A stretch of 13,798 nucleotides of DNA. It comes from JAHELQ01 sp965603365. Its GTDB lineage: Bacteria > Acidobacteriota > Aminicenantia > UBA2199. Below the pieces are notes generated by a model. That model was not told where the DNA came from. It worked only from the letters and a program-made list of their open reading frames with translations, and ran no database searches. The number at the start of each line of letters is the position of its first letter. Position 1 is the stretch's first letter. The stretch covers positions 1 through 13,798 of the forward strand of contig CBFDCR010000106.1 of assembly GCA_965603365.1 (NCBI GenBank), read 5' to 3'. The translations under genes were made by a program, and so were the position numbers. Below, one piece after another: positions 13,427 to 13,798 of this stretch.

Positions 13427-13798
13427 CCTGCCGGGCACGACATCAAGCGAGTGGTTTCTCAATCGTTGTCGATGTTGCCCGAAAGAATCAAGAAGGTACG
13501 TTTCCGAGGCGACTCGGCAGCGTATCAGTACGAATTGATGGATTTTTTCCAGCAAGAGGTTTGCCAGAGGTTCGGCAGGATTGAATTTGCGATTAGCTGT
13601 GATGTATCCGAGAGCTTTAAACGCAGTGTGAGTGAGGTAGAGGAAGGTGACTGGAAAACGATTTTGGTCACCAATATGGATTGGGAAGGGGAAGAGTTGA
13701 TCCATTGGAGTCGCAAGCGCTGTGGCAACAGTGAGCATATCCGCAGTGTGATGAAGGGCGAATTGTGTGGAGGTAAGCTTCCTTCGGGTAAGTTTGGC
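13427..13798 (+). pseudogene. IS1380-like transposase, truncated at its start and running off the window
   Basis: The + strand reads without a stop for 124 codons to the window end. AGHDIKRVVSQSLSMLP is followed by KKVRFRGDSAAYQYELMDFF, which holds the second catalytic D of the RNase H-like fold (the R-x-D-S-(G/A)-x-Y motif of IS1380/IS4-type enzymes), and further on HIRSVMKGELCGGKLPSGKFG, a typical IS1380 segment. No start codon belongs to it here: the sequence begins at the fusion with the IS5-type copy B. The C-terminal part, including the catalytic E, may continue outside the window. Confidence 0.75.

Noticed and set aside
1..13798. CRISPR array
   Set aside because: The only regular repeat (1920-2024) has a 21-base period without spacers, and no cas-like gene is present.

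Overview
The window looks like a piece of chromosome from a Gram-negative-type bacterium, probably an uncultured or candidate-phylum lineage. Pointers to this are a WaaE/KdtX-like LPS-core glycosyltransferase, an ExbD/TolR energy-transduction protein, PdxA, an Hfq-like Sm protein and a full acetyl-CoA carboxylase operon, mixed with debris of PD-(D/E)XK nuclease families and several transposases. An Aminicenantes/Acidobacteria/KSB1-like host is a guess from this flavour only; no rRNA or other marker gene is present.

Layout. 1-1793: a probable terminator, a REP-like palindrome, a lysine-rich protein of unknown function and pth (peptidyl-tRNA hydrolase), both + strand. 1794-4393: a graveyard with a 21-nt tandem repeat, the surviving junction of a decayed PD-(D/E)XK (DUF1703-like) gene and a DUF4238 gene that overlap by TAATGA, a short unknown ORF, a frameshifted IS481-like transposase, and the N-terminal part of an IS5/IS1182-type transposase. 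4394-4609: an internally deleted Rpn-type (PD-(D/E)XK transposase-nuclease) remnant. 4610-12826: the healthy block: glycosyltransferase (+), then on the minus strand hfq-like-pdxA, a TPR protein and exbD, then accB-accC-accD-accA (+), a structured intergenic stretch, and a YIP1-family membrane protein (+). 12827-13798: the C-terminal part of a second IS5/IS1182-type copy, fused at about 13426 to a truncated IS1380-like transposase that runs off the window.

How the genes work together. accBCDA encodes all four subunits of acetyl-CoA carboxylase (malonyl-CoA supply for fatty acids) in one transcription unit with tight spacing and good ribosome sites; its promoter lies back to back with that of exbD. 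The Hfq-like gene and pdxA (vitamin B6 synthesis) form a two-gene unit with a near-consensus promoter; pdxA keeps its catalytic residues but has no ATG, GTG or TTG where the conserved N-terminus needs one. The healthy block is bounded on both sides by IS5-type fragments in the same orientation; their inner ends are intact and their outer halves are lost.

No complete new defence or mobile system is visible. The most unusual signals are the start-codon anomaly of pdxA, the structured RNA-like segment at 11930-12077, the extended Hfq-like protein, the 21-nt repeat with self-complementary cores, and the translationally overlapping PD-(D/E)XK/DUF4238 gene junction.
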